NCBI GenBank assembly: GCA_963842835.1
Contig: CAWJIB010000009.1
Span: 1,240,001-1,304,000, forward strand
Origin: Roseiarcus sp963842835
GTDB lineage: Bacteria > Pseudomonadota > Alphaproteobacteria > Rhizobiales > Beijerinckiaceae
Length of the DNA: 64,000 nucleotides
Direction: 5' to 3'
Both the position numbers and the translations under genes were made by a program. This document shows positions 40,477 to 50,690 of the stretch, piece by piece (the first letter of the stretch is position 1; each line of letters begins with the position of its first letter). Below the pieces are notes generated by a model, which was not told the origin of the DNA, did no database searches, and saw only the letters and a list, made by a program, of their open reading frames with translations.

Positions 40477-43400
40477 CTATTCCGCCGCCAGCCGCCGCTC
40501 CGGCGGAGCGCGCCAGAGTGCGATGAGCCGCCGCCGCTCTTCATCCGCCGCCGCCATCGCGCGCGCCTTGACGTGGCCGAAACCGCGGATGGTCTCCGGC
40601 AGCGCCGCCAGCGCAAGCGCGGTCTCGCGATTGTCCGGCGTCAGTCCCGCCGCCAACTCGCGGCACAATTCTTCGTATTCCCCGATCATCGCGCGCTCGG
40701 CGCGCCGTTCGGCCGAATAGCCGAAGATGTCGAAGCGGGTGCCGCGCAAGCCGCGCATCGCGGCCAGAACGCGGAACGCTTTCATCATCCACGGCCCGAA
40801 GCTCGTCTTCTTCGCTTCGCCGGTGACGCGATCCTTGCGCGCCAGCAGCGGCGGCGCGAGATGGAAGGTCAATTTGAGATCGCCGTCGAAGGCACCGCGA
40901 AGCTGCTGCTCGAACGCGCCGTCGGCATAGAGCCGCGCGACCTCGTATTCGTCCTTGAGCGCCATCAGCTTGAAGAGATTGCGCGCCGCCGTCTTCGCCA
41001 GCGCGTCGCCGCCCGGCGCGCGCTCGCGCTCGGCGCGCGCGAGCGCTTCGACATTGGCCCGATAGCGCTTGGCGTAACGGCGATTCTGATAGGCGGCGAG
41101 AAACTCGGCGCGCCGCGCCACGATCGCCTCGAGGCTTTGGTCCTCGGCTGCGCGCGGCGCGATCGGCTTGACGAACGGCGCGAGGCAGGACGGATCCGCA
41201 AAGGCCGCGCGTCCCCAATCGAAGGCGGCGAGGTTCATCGCGATCGCTTCGCCGTTGAGAGTGATCGCGCGGCGCAGAGCCGCAGCGCCGAGCGGCACGT
41301 AGCCGGCCTGGTAGGCGTAGCCGAGCAGGAACATGTTGGCGCCGATCGCGGCGCCGAACAGCGCAGCCGCCGCCGCGCTGGCGTCGACGAAGCGCGCCTT
41401 GCCCTCGCACCGTGACTGGATGGACTGTTTCACCCGTTCGGCCGGCAGCGAGAAATCCGGCCTATGCGTGAAGTCGCCGGGAAAGACCTCGGCGCTGTTG
41501 ACGACGACGCCGGTCTCAGCCCCGCGCATCGCGGCGAGCGCTTGCCTTGCGCCGGAGACCACGAGATCGCCGCCCAGGATCAGATCGGCCTCGCCCGCCG
41601 CGACGCGGATCGCATGGATGTCCTCGGGGCGGCGCGCGAGCTTGACGTGGCTGAACACCGCGCCGCCCTTCTGCGCGAGCCCGGCCATGTCGATGGCGCC
41701 GCAGCCCTTGCCCTCGAGATGGGCGGCCATGGCGAGGATCGCGCCGACCGTCACGACGCCCGTCCCGCCGACGCCGGTGACGATGATCGCGTAAGGGCGC
41801 TCGCCGATTTCGCGCCGGCTCGGCTCGGGGACTTGAGGCGCCGCGATCGCCTTGGCGAGCGCCGCCTTGGGCCGCGCGCCTTCGACCGTGACGAAAGACG
41901 GGCAAAAGCCGTCGGCGCAGGAATAGTCCTTGTTGCAGCTCGACTGGTCGATCTGGCGCTTGCGCCCGAATTCCGTTTCCAGCGGCTGCACCGAAACGCA
42001 GTTGGACTTGACGCCGCAATCGCCGCAGCCCTCGCAAACGCGGTGGTTGATGAAGACGCGCTTGTCGGGGTCGGGATATTGGCCGCGCTTGCGCCGGCGA
42101 CGCTTTTCGGCGGCGCAGGTCTGATCATAAATCAGCACCGTCGCGCCCTCGACCGCGCCGAGCTCCTTTTCGACTTCGATGAGCTCGTCGCGCGGACGCA
42201 GGCTGACGCCCGGCGGCCATTGCGTTCCCGGCGGATACTTGCCGACGTCGTCGGCGACGACGACGACGCGTTTGGCGCCGTCGGCCGTGACCTGACGCGC
42301 GATCTGGGGAACGTTGAGCCCGCCTTCGTGGCGCTGGCCGCCGGTCATCGCGACGGCGTCGTTGAACAGAATCTTGTAGGTGATGTTGACCTTGGCGTCG
42401 ATCGCCCAGCGCAGCGCCAGCGCGCCGGAATGATTGTAGGTGCCGTCGCCGAGATTCTGGAAGACATGGCGTCGCTTGGAGAAGTGCGATTCGCCGATCC
42501 AGTTGGCGCCCTCGCCACCCATCTGGGTGAAGCCCTCGGTGCTGCGGCCCATGAACTGCGCCATGAAATGGCAGCCGATGCCGGCATAGGCGCGCGCGCC
42601 TTCAGGCACCACCGTCGAACGATTGTGCGGGCAGCCCGAACAGAAATAGGGCGTGCGCGAGGCCGCCTCTTTGATCTCCGCGAGTTCGGCCCGGGTTTTG
42701 CGGACACGCGTCAGCGCCGCTTCGAGATCGCGGTCGGGGCTGAATTTCAGCAAGCGTTCGCCGATCGCGATCGCGATGTCGTTGGGATCGAGCGCTCCCT
42801 TGGCGGGAAACAGCCATTGCCCCGCTTCATCGCGCTTGCCCACGACCACGGGCTGATTCGCCGCTCCGTAAAGCTCCTCGCGAAGCTGCGCCTCGACGAG
42901 CGTGCGCTTTTCCTCGACGACGACGATCAGCGACAGGCCGGCCGCGAATTCGCGCAGGCCCGCCGGTTCGATCGGCCAGGCGCAGCCGAGCTTGTAGAGG
43001 CGCAGGCCGAGCGCGTCGCAACGCACCTCGTCGATGCCGAGCTGGTCGAGCGCCTGGCGCACATCGAGATAGGACTTGCCGATCGTCGCGACGCCGATTT
43101 TGGGATTCGCGCCGCCCGAGGCGACGATGCGGTTGAGCCGATTCGCGGCGAGCCAGGCGACGACGGCGGCGCGCTTTTCCTCGTGCAGGCGCGCTTCCTG
43201 CGTCAGGACGCCGTCGTTCCTGCGGATGTTGAGGCCGCCCGGCGGCATGGGAAAATCGGCCGGCTCGACCGGGGCGACGCGGTCGAGCGAAGCGTCGACG
43301 ACGGCGGTCAATTCGACGGTGTCCTTGATGCACTTCAAGCCGACCCAGACGCCGGCGTAACGGCTGAGCGCCCAGCCGAGCGCGCCGTAATCGAGAATTT

Positions 43401-43959
43401 CCTGCACGCCGGCCGGCGACAGCACCGGCATCATCAGGTCGAGGAAAGCGAATTCCGATTGATGGGCGGTGGTGGAGGATTCGGCGGTCGGATCGTCACC
43501 CATCAACGCGAGCACGCCGCCGTGGCGCGAGGTTCCCGCGAGGTTGGCGTGGCGGAAGACGTCGCCGCTGCGATCGACGCCCGGGCCCTTGCCGTACCAC
43601 AGCCCGAACACGCCGTCGAAGCGCCCTTCCCCGCGCAATTCGGCCTGCTGCGCGCCCCAGATCGCGGTCGCCGCGAGTTCCTCGTTGAGCCCGGGCTCGA
43701 AATGGATGTCGTTGGCGGCGAACAGGTCCGCCAATTGGGCGAATTGCTGATCGAGCCCGCCGACCGGCGAGCCGCGATAGCCCGACACGAAGCCGCCGGT
43801 GTCGAGTCCCGCGCGCCGGTCACGCTCCTTTTGCGCGAGAAGCAAGCGCGCGATGGCCTGCGCGCCGTTGAGCAGGACGGGCGACTTCGTCAGGTCGAAA
43901 CGATCGGCCAGAGTGACTTGCGAAAGGGAATCGAGCGCGGCGCTCGGTCTATCGTCCAT
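40477..43959 (-). CDS. Indolepyruvate ferredoxin oxidoreductase, one-chain form
   Basis: A 1160-residue fusion of the IorA and IorB parts. The pyruvate-binding N-terminal domain begins LADRFDLTKSPVLLNGAQAI; the TPP-binding domain includes PYFCSGCPHNRSTVVPEG and GEGANWIGE; a ferredoxin-like segment holds CEGCGDCGVKSNC and later CNKDYSCADGFCP; the gamma (IorB) domain begins AIIVTGVGGTGVVTVGAI. It oxidatively decarboxylates arylpyruvates to acyl-CoA, with ferredoxin as acceptor, and links amino acid breakdown to the phenylacetate-type pathways. The start at 43959 is the ATG giving the family N-terminus. Confidence 0.92.
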   Translation of the reverse strand: MDDRPSAALDSLSQVTLADRFDLTKSPVLLNGAQAIARLLLAQKERDRRAGLDTGGFVSGYRGSPVGGLDQQFAQLADLFAANDIHFEPGLNEELAATAIWGAQQAELRGEGRFDGVFGLWYGKGPGVDRSGDVFRHANLAGTSRHGGVLALMGDDPTAESSTTAHQSEFAFLDLMMPVLSPAGVQEILDYGALGWALSRYAGVWVGLKCIKDTVELTAVVDASLDRVAPVEPADFPMPPGGLNIRRNDGVLTQEARLHEEKRAAVVAWLAANRLNRIVASGGANPKIGVATIGKSYLDVRQALDQLGIDEVRCDALGLRLYKLGCAWPIEPAGLREFAAGLSLIVVVEEKRTLVEAQLREELYGAANQPVVVGKRDEAGQWLFPAKGALDPNDIAIAIGERLLKFSPDRDLEAALTRVRKTRAELAEIKEAASRTPYFCSGCPHNRSTVVPEGARAYAGIGCHFMAQFMGRSTEGFTQMGGEGANWIGESHFSKRRHVFQNLGDGTYNHSGALALRWAIDAKVNITYKILFNDAVAMTGGQRHEGGLNVPQIARQVTADGAKRVVVVADDVGKYPPGTQWPPGVSLRPRDELIEVEKELGAVEGATVLIYDQTCAAEKRRRRKRGQYPDPDKRVFINHRVCEGCGDCGVKSNCVSVQPLETEFGRKRQIDQSSCNKDYSCADGFCPSFVTVEGARPKAALAKAIAAPQVPEPSRREIGERPYAIIVTGVGGTGVVTVGAILAMAAHLEGKGCGAIDMAGLAQKGGAVFSHVKLARRPEDIHAIRVAAGEADLILGGDLVVSGARQALAAMRGAETGVVVNSAEVFPGDFTHRPDFSLPAERVKQSIQSRCEGKARFVDASAAAAALFGAAIGANMFLLGYAYQAGYVPLGAAALRRAITLNGEAIAMNLAAFDWGRAAFADPSCLAPFVKPIAPRAAEDQSLEAIVARRAEFLAAYQNRRYAKRYRANVEALARAERERAPGGDALAKTAARNLFKLMALKDEYEVARLYADGAFEQQLRGAFDGDLKLTFHLAPPLLARKDRVTGEAKKTSFGPWMMKAFRVLAAMRGLRGTRFDIFGYSAERRAERAMIGEYEELCRELAAGLTPDNRETALALAALPETIRGFGHVKARAMAAADEERRRLIALWRAPPERRLAAE

Positions 43960-44122
43960 GGCCCGCCTCCCGATGATCGCAGACAAAGATCTCGACGCCC
44001 CGCGTCGCCTTGTCTCGGCCGGCGGGAACTTGATGGCTTCGCCGCCAAATTGCAAGCCGGGGCGCGAGCCTCGCGCCGACGCTGATGCAATTCCTCAAGC
44101 TCGCGGCCTGCGCGATCGGACG

Positions 44123-44563
44123 TTAGCCGCCCTGGACCTCGAAATCGACCGCGACATTGCCTCTCGTCGCGTGCGAATAGGGGCAGATGTTCTCGTGGGC
44201 CTCGCGAACGAATTGCTCGAGGTCGGCCTGCGGCAAGGTGGGATCGACGACGCGCATTTTCGCGGCGATGCCGAACCCGCCCGCCTCGCGCGGGCCGACG
44301 CCGACGGAGCAGGTCACGCTCGCTGCGCTGGCGTTCTTCTTATGGCTGCGCGCGACGAAATCGAGCGCGCCGCCAAAACAGGCGGCGTAGCCCGCCGCGA
44401 AGAGGTGCTCCGGCGTCGTCGTTCCCGGCTTGCCGGGGCCGCCCATTTCCTTGGCTACGGAGAGATCGACGCTGACGGACTTGTCCGTCGTTTCGGAATG
44501 GCCATTGCGGCCGCCGGTGCTGACGGCGGTCGCGGTGACGAGCGTTTTGACAGGCGAAAACAT
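44123..44563 (-). CDS. ohr: Organic hydroperoxide resistance protein (Ohr)
   Basis: A 146-residue OsmC/Ohr-fold peroxidase. Two redox cysteines are present in family context: AAGYAACFGGALDFVA (near residue 60) and ENICPYSHATRGN (near residue 125). NGHSETTDKSVSVDLS and the glycine-rich GGPGKPGTTTPEHLFAAG match Ohr. The protein detoxifies lipid and other organic hydroperoxides using lipoylated thiols. ATG at 44563 (MFSPVKTLV) is preferred to the upstream in-frame ATG at 44596. Confidence 0.92.
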   Translation of the reverse strand: MFSPVKTLVTATAVSTGGRNGHSETTDKSVSVDLSVAKEMGGPGKPGTTTPEHLFAAGYAACFGGALDFVARSHKKNASAASVTCSVGVGPREAGGFGIAAKMRVVDPTLPQADLEQFVREAHENICPYSHATRGNVAVDFEVQGG

Positions 44564-44629
44564 CGTCCGGTCTCCTTTCCAGCGCCCCCTTGCCACGCTC
44601 GATCGGCGCGCGCCGGGCCGTCGAGCCTA

Positions 44630-45250
44630 TTATTTCACCACGACCGGGGTGCCGACGTGAACGCGACTGTAGAGGTCGATGACGTCGAGATCGCGCATGC
44701 GGATGCACCCCGAGGAAACGGCTTGGCCGATCTCGTCGGGCTCGTTGGTGCCGTGGATGCGGTAGAGCGTGTCGCGACTGCCCTGATAGAGATAGAGCGC
44801 GCGCGCGCCCAGCGGGTTGTCGTAGGCGCCGGCGAGCGGGCCGTGCGAGAGATAGACCTTGAATTCCGGCCAGCGCTGCATGATCGAGGCGGTCGGCATC
44901 CATTGCGGCCATTCAACCATATGGCCGACAGTTGCGCGGCCGGTCCAGCCGTAGGCTTCCGCGCCGGTCGCGACCTGGTATTGGATCGCCTGCTTGCCCG
45001 GCAGCACGAAATAGAGGTGCTTCGACCCCGTGTCGACGACGATCGTTCCCGGAGGCTCACCGGTCGGGTCGATGACGCGATTGCGCACGATCGGGATCGA
45101 CCATTCCTCCGGCGGGGCGAGCGCCAACATCGCTTTGTCGCGAGCGGTCAGATGCGTGTCGACGCCCATCTGCGTGTCGATGGGAGAGCAACCGCTCAAA
45201 AACGCGGCGGCCAAGAACGCCGCGCCAATCGTGTAAATCTTGCCTATCAT
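44630..45250 (-). CDS. L,D-transpeptidase lipoprotein (YkuD domain)
   Basis: A 206-residue protein. The N-terminus (MIGKIYTIGAAFLAAAFLSG followed by Cys) is a lipoprotein signal with the lipobox LSGC. The YkuD domain covers residues about 70-205, with the active-site HGTNEPDEIGQAVSSGCIRM: catalytic His and the nucleophilic Cys in SSGCIRMRD. Such enzymes form 3-3 peptidoglycan crosslinks or attach proteins to peptidoglycan in the periplasm. Confidence 0.92.
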   Translation of the reverse strand: MIGKIYTIGAAFLAAAFLSGCSPIDTQMGVDTHLTARDKAMLALAPPEEWSIPIVRNRVIDPTGEPPGTIVVDTGSKHLYFVLPGKQAIQYQVATGAEAYGWTGRATVGHMVEWPQWMPTASIMQRWPEFKVYLSHGPLAGAYDNPLGARALYLYQGSRDTLYRIHGTNEPDEIGQAVSSGCIRMRDLDVIDLYSRVHVGTPVVVK

Positions 45251-45482
45251 CCCGCGCCCACTGCCCCCAGTTCAGAACTCGGTTACCATAAAGCGGACTA
45301 GTTTACCGAATCTTTCCCATACGGCGAAGGTTTAGGCGAACGACGTCCGCCGCGCCACTGATTTGCCGACAGCCGGCCGCAACGGCCAGTCACTTCGTCG
45401 TTACGGGATGACCGTGACGCCAATAATACGCTCCTTGGCGGCATTGACGCGCTCGCTACGGCGCCTGATCGGATTGCACAGC

Positions 45483-46625
45483 TCAGGAGCGTTTGCGTCC
45501 CAGCAGCGGGTTGATCGCGCGCTTGGCGAGTTCCTTCAGCCGTTTTTCCGCATTGGCCGCGGCGAGCCCGAGCGCGAAGCCCCGCGCCGGGCCGGCGCGA
45601 AGCGCCAGCGCGAGATCGACCAGATCGAGCCGCGCGCGCCACAGCCGGTCGATCATCGGATGGCCCGAAATCGCGCAGGAATCGATCAGCGTCAGGCCCG
45701 GCTCGCGCTCAAGCCGGCGCGACAGGTCGAGCGTCAGTTGCAAACCCGGCGAATAATCGGCGAAACGCTCATCATAGGCGGTTTTCCAATAGAACGCGCG
45801 GGCGCCCGAGCGCAGCACAAGGCCGATGGCGATCGGTTCGTCGTCGAGCGCCAGGCTGTGGATGCGAAGCTGGCCGCGCGCCGCGAACCGCGCGAGCATT
45901 TCGCGCGTGAACGCCGCGCGGGCGGCGTCCGCGCCGAGCGCGGAGCCTTGCGCGCCTTTCCAGCCCCTTTCTTCGAGCGCCAGAAACGCCTCGACGCCGC
46001 CCGCCCCGTCGTCGGCCGTCGATTCCACGCGGCCGCGCTCCTCCAGGCGCCGGCGCTGGCGCGCCCATTCCTTGCGGCGCTTCTTGTCGAGGCCGGCTTC
46101 GAAGCGCGACGTCGGGCTGGCCGGCAGCACGGCGCGCCGGCGCGGATTGAGGGTCTCCAGGCGCAACAATTCGCGCGCGGCGAGGGCCTCGACCGCCCGA
46201 GCGATCGCTCCATTCGTCTCCAGGGATGGCAGCAAGAGTCCCTGGACGCCGCGCCGCTGGCGCGCGAGCCAGGCGAGGATCGCGCTCAGCGCTCGCCCAG
46301 CGGCGTCGCGATCGAGGGCGATCGCCGCCAGCGCGGCCTGTTCGCTTTGCCAGACCCGCGCCAAGCCGAGCGGCAGGCGCGGAAATTCGAGCGCGGCCAT
46401 GCCGATCAACGTTTCCCGCGCCGCGTCGCTCCAGACCAGCAGCGTCGCGACGCGACCCGCCGGAGCGAGGCGCAAGAGCGCGGGTATGACGAAGGCGCTT
46501 TCGGCGAAGACGTTGGGTTCGGCGGCGCGGGCGGCGAGGTCCAGCCACGCCGCCTCGCAGCGCGCGAGGTCATGCGGGTCCGGCGTCTCGACAAGGACCG
46601 AGTCGCCGGCCTTCGGCTCCGTCAC
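45483..46625 (-). CDS. GNAT/BioF2-like acetyltransferase
   Basis: A 380-residue protein of the GNAT fold. The central part (about residues 185-330) includes LDKKRRKEWARQRRRLEERG and the acetyl-CoA type LALDDEPIAIGLVLRSG, followed by FYWKTAYDERFADYSPGLQ, which is typical of the BioF2-like family of envelope-associated acyltransferases. It starts with GTG at 46625, and the TGA of the acyl-CoA synthetase gene overlaps that start, so the two genes form a coupled pair. The acceptor is unknown. Confidence 0.78.
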   Translation of the reverse strand: MTEPKAGDSVLVETPDPHDLARCEAAWLDLAARAAEPNVFAESAFVIPALLRLAPAGRVATLLVWSDAARETLIGMAALEFPRLPLGLARVWQSEQAALAAIALDRDAAGRALSAILAWLARQRRGVQGLLLPSLETNGAIARAVEALAARELLRLETLNPRRRAVLPASPTSRFEAGLDKKRRKEWARQRRRLEERGRVESTADDGAGGVEAFLALEERGWKGAQGSALGADAARAAFTREMLARFAARGQLRIHSLALDDEPIAIGLVLRSGARAFYWKTAYDERFADYSPGLQLTLDLSRRLEREPGLTLIDSCAISGHPMIDRLWRARLDLVDLALALRAGPARGFALGLAAANAEKRLKELAKRAINPLLGRKRS

Positions 46626-48421
46626 AATTTGATCGCTCCGGCTTCGACGCCCGCGACAAAGTCCGCGTCGACGCGGGAATAGACGCCTTGGCCGCGATCG
46701 TCAAAAAAGATCGGATCGTCGGCGCGCGCAGGATCGAAGCCTTGCGCGACCAGCTCGGTCTTTTTCGGCTTGAACGTGCCGGTGAGATCGAGCTTCGGGC
46801 GAAAACGCAGGAAGACCGGGCGCGCATAGGCGGGCAGGCGCTCGACGATCAGCGCGCGCAAGCCCGCCAGATCGAACGTCGCGACATTGTCGACGACGAG
46901 CGCCGCCATGCCCGCGCGTCCGTCGTGGCCGGGAACGGCGACGCCGTAGACGATCGCTTCCAGCACGCCGGGAAAAATCGCGATCGTCTCGGCGACTTCG
47001 GTCGTCGACACGTTCTCGCCCTTCCAGCGAAAAGTGTCGCCGATGCGATCGACGAAATAGTAATAGCCGCGCGCGTCGCGCCTGAGCAGGTCGCCGGTGC
47101 GGAACCACGAATCGCCAGGCCGGAAGACGTCGCGCAGGATTTTCGCTCTCGTGGCGGCTGGATCGGCGTAGCCGTCGAAGCGGGCGGCGGGCTTGTTGGG
47201 ATCCTCGAGGATTTCGCCGAGCAATTCGCCTGGTTCGTCGACGCCGCATTCGATGCAACGGCCCTGCGCGTCGCGCTTCTCGACGCCTTCGTCGACGTCG
47301 AAGGCGACTGTCTTGACCGGGAAGCGCTTGGCGGCCCATCCCGGCAAGCGTCCGACCGCGCCGGGATGCGAATCGAAATTGAACATCACGACGTTGCCTT
47401 CGGTCGCGGCGTAGAATTCGAGCACGTCGCGAATGCCGAAACGACTCTGAAAGGCCGAAAAAATATCCGGCCGCAGCCCGTTGCCGACGCATAGTCGGAT
47501 TCGATGCGCGCGATCCCCAGGGCTCGGCGGCGTGTTGAGAAGATAGCGGCACAATTCGCCGACGTAGATGAACAACGTGCAGCCGTGCTGAATCGCATCG
47601 CTCCAGAACTCGCTCGCGGAGAAGCGCTCGCGGATATAGCACGACCCGCCGACCGAAAGAGCGACGCCGATGGCGATGACGCCGCCGTTGGAATGGTACA
47701 TCGGCAGGCAATTATAGATGCGGTCCTCGCGTTGAGCGTTCGCCGCGGCGGAAAAAGCGAGCATGATGCGCAACGCGCGCGAATGGGTGATGCGCGCCGC
47801 CTTGGGCAGCCCGGTCGTGCCCGAGGTGAAGATGAAAAGCGCGCCGTCGGCGATCGTCAGCGCGGGACGCTCGTGCGCGGCGAGGGGCGCCGCGCTGAAC
47901 GACTCCACCTCTTCGTCGACGCGCGGCTCGCCGCCCGCCGTCTCGCCATGGACGAACACGTCGAGGTCGCAGTCCAGGCGCTCGCGCGCGCCGGCGAATT
48001 GCGGCGCCAGCGTGGCGTCGACGATGGCCGCCCTGGCGCCGACGATGGCGACGCAGTGAGCGAGCGAGGAACCGGTCAGATTGGTGTTGATCAGCGCCGT
48101 CGCCACGCCGACGCGGGCAAAGCCCATCCATATCGCGACATATTCCGGCCGATTGGGCATCATCAGGCAAATCGCGTCGCCCTTGCCGAGCCCATGGGCG
48201 AGCGCCCAGCGGGCGTAGCGGTTCGCTCGGGCGTCGAGCGCGCGATAAGTGAAGGATTCGCTCTGGCCGAGCAGGGCCGGCCTGTCGGCGTAGTTCGCGG
48301 CCCAACGTTCGAGATGATCGCCGACCGTCAAGGTCGGCGACTGCGCGACCGCCTTCGTTCGCGACACAGCGCGCAAGATGCCTTTCGCATAGGCGATTTC
48401 GCTCTTCAATCGAGCCAGCAT
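46622..48421 (-). CDS. Long-chain acyl-CoA synthetase, FATP-like
   Basis: A 599-residue AMP-forming enzyme. The phosphate-binding loop is FIFTSGTTGLPKAARITH near residue 210. NCLPMYHSNGGVIAIGVAL, LEFYAATEGNVVMFN and YYYFVDRIGDTFRWKGENVS follow in the usual order. The C-terminal DLTGTFKPKKTEL is the FATP/very-long-chain type ending. It activates a fatty or aromatic acid to a CoA ester. ATG at 48421 gives the family N-terminus (MLARLKSEIAYAKGIL); an upstream in-frame ATG lacks support. Its stop overlaps the acetyltransferase start. Confidence 0.9.
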   Translation of the reverse strand: MLARLKSEIAYAKGILRAVSRTKAVAQSPTLTVGDHLERWAANYADRPALLGQSESFTYRALDARANRYARWALAHGLGKGDAICLMMPNRPEYVAIWMGFARVGVATALINTNLTGSSLAHCVAIVGARAAIVDATLAPQFAGARERLDCDLDVFVHGETAGGEPRVDEEVESFSAAPLAAHERPALTIADGALFIFTSGTTGLPKAARITHSRALRIMLAFSAAANAQREDRIYNCLPMYHSNGGVIAIGVALSVGGSCYIRERFSASEFWSDAIQHGCTLFIYVGELCRYLLNTPPSPGDRAHRIRLCVGNGLRPDIFSAFQSRFGIRDVLEFYAATEGNVVMFNFDSHPGAVGRLPGWAAKRFPVKTVAFDVDEGVEKRDAQGRCIECGVDEPGELLGEILEDPNKPAARFDGYADPAATRAKILRDVFRPGDSWFRTGDLLRRDARGYYYFVDRIGDTFRWKGENVSTTEVAETIAIFPGVLEAIVYGVAVPGHDGRAGMAALVVDNVATFDLAGLRALIVERLPAYARPVFLRFRPKLDLTGTFKPKKTELVAQGFDPARADDPIFFDDRGQGVYSRVDADFVAGVEAGAIKL

Positions 48422-48530
48422 GCCGACGCCGCCTCTCCGAAGCGAATGCGATTGCGATGGTTCATCTATGAACGAGTTTGCCAAAATGGCAAGCCGCGCT
48501 TCGAATCGGTTGCCTCTGCCGCATAGCGGC

Positions 48531-49583
<1,053 letters not shown>

Positions 49584-49849
49584 AGATCGGCCGGCGCCGT
49601 TTCGGCGAGATTGGAGGCCCTCGCGGCGGGCTGCATTGCGCTGCGTGTTTCTTGCGCGGTCATTTCGGCGCCGAAGCTAAAACGCGGCGCGGTCGCAGCG
49701 CAAGTCCGGCTCGCGTTCTCCGCGCTTGCTTGACGCTCCGATAGCCGCCTGCTAATCATGCGGGGCCTCTTGCGAGCTAAAAAGATGATATATTTCAATG
49801 TATTAGACGAATTCACGGCAAGCCGCGCGGCGCGGGCGAGCGGTGCGCG

Positions 49850-50470
49850 ATGACCATTCGCCTCCATAAGGGCGACCTTCCCGACGGTCTCGATCTCGGC
49901 CCCGCCGTCGCCATCGACACCGAGACGCTCGGCCTCGAAGTCGGCCGCGACCGGCTCTGCGTCGTGCAGCTTTCGCGCGGCGACGGAAGCGCCGACATCG
50001 TCCAGATCGCGCTGGGACAGACGCGCGCGCCCAATCTTGAAAGGCTGCTTGCCGACGCGAACGTCCTCAAGCTCTTTCATTTCGGGCGCTTCGACATGGC
50101 GACTTTGTGCCATGCCTTCGGCGTGATGCCGGCGCCGGTCTATTGCACCAAGATCGCCTCCAAGATCGCGCGCACCTACACCGATCGGCACGGCCTGAAG
50201 GACCTGACGCGCGAACTCATCGGGATCGAGATATCCAAGCAGCAACAGTCCTCCGACTGGGGCGCGGAGGCGCTGAGCGAGGCGCAGCTCGCCTACGCCG
50301 CTTCGGACGTGCTCTATCTGCATGCGCTACGCGACAAGCTCGACGCGATGCTCACGCGCGAGGGCCGCGACGGGCTCGCGCGCGCCGCCTTCGGTTACCT
50401 GCCCGAACGCGTCCGGCTCGACCTTGCCGGCTTCGCGGAGATGGACATTTTCGCGCACGCCTCGCCCTAG
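49850..50470 (+). CDS. RNase D-like 3'-5' exonuclease
   Basis: A 206-residue protein consisting of a single DEDDy-type 3'-5' exonuclease domain without the HRDC domains of full RNase D. The four acidic residues lie in AIDTETLGLE (Exo I, near residue 22), HFGRFDMATL (Exo II, near 79) and LAYAASDVLYLHALRDKL (Exo III, near 150). It trims structured RNA ends. Compact single-domain versions are common in alphaproteobacteria. The 266 bases upstream contain an AT-rich patch at 49770-49805 that probably holds the promoter. Confidence 0.88.
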   Translation: MTIRLHKGDLPDGLDLGPAVAIDTETLGLEVGRDRLCVVQLSRGDGSADIVQIALGQTRAPNLERLLADANVLKLFHFGRFDMATLCHAFGVMPAPVYCTKIASKIARTYTDRHGLKDLTRELIGIEISKQQQSSDWGAEALSEAQLAYAASDVLYLHALRDKLDAMLTREGRDGLARAAFGYLPERVRLDLAGFAEMDIFAHASP

Positions 50471-50640
50471 CGGTCAAAATCTGACGCTTGGTTCCCGCGC
50501 CAACTGACCGGACTCGACCCTAAGCGGACTGTCGATCGCGGTAAAAATCTTCCCGGCGCATGCCCCAAAGCGAGGACGATGGACGACTGGCCCGAGCATA
50601 TCGGCCGCTGGCCCAACCGCCCGCCGCGCCAACGGAAATA

Positions 50641-50664
50641 GAAACCCCGGTGCAAGGCCCGGGG
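50641..50664 (-). terminator. Terminator of the porin gene
   Basis: CCCCGG (50645-50650) pairs with CCGGGG (50659-50664); on the minus strand this hairpin is followed by TTTCTATTT. It lies about 27 bases beyond the porin stop. Confidence 0.5.
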
Positions 50665-50690
50665 CCATATTGGATTAGAAGTTCGGTCTG

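Noticed and set aside
41464..44085. An 873-codon plus-strand frame opposite the indolepyruvate oxidoreductase gene
   Set aside because: Antisense shadow caused by high GC at third codon positions; the opposite strand has all the motifs of a known enzyme. The same applies to 3394-5265 (opposite qmoB), 9414-11591 (opposite aprA) and 55416-58208 (opposite secA).
45298..45642. A 114-codon minus-strand frame between the L,D-transpeptidase and acetyltransferase genes
   Set aside because: It overlaps the acetyltransferase end in another frame, has no ribosome site and no recognisable domain.
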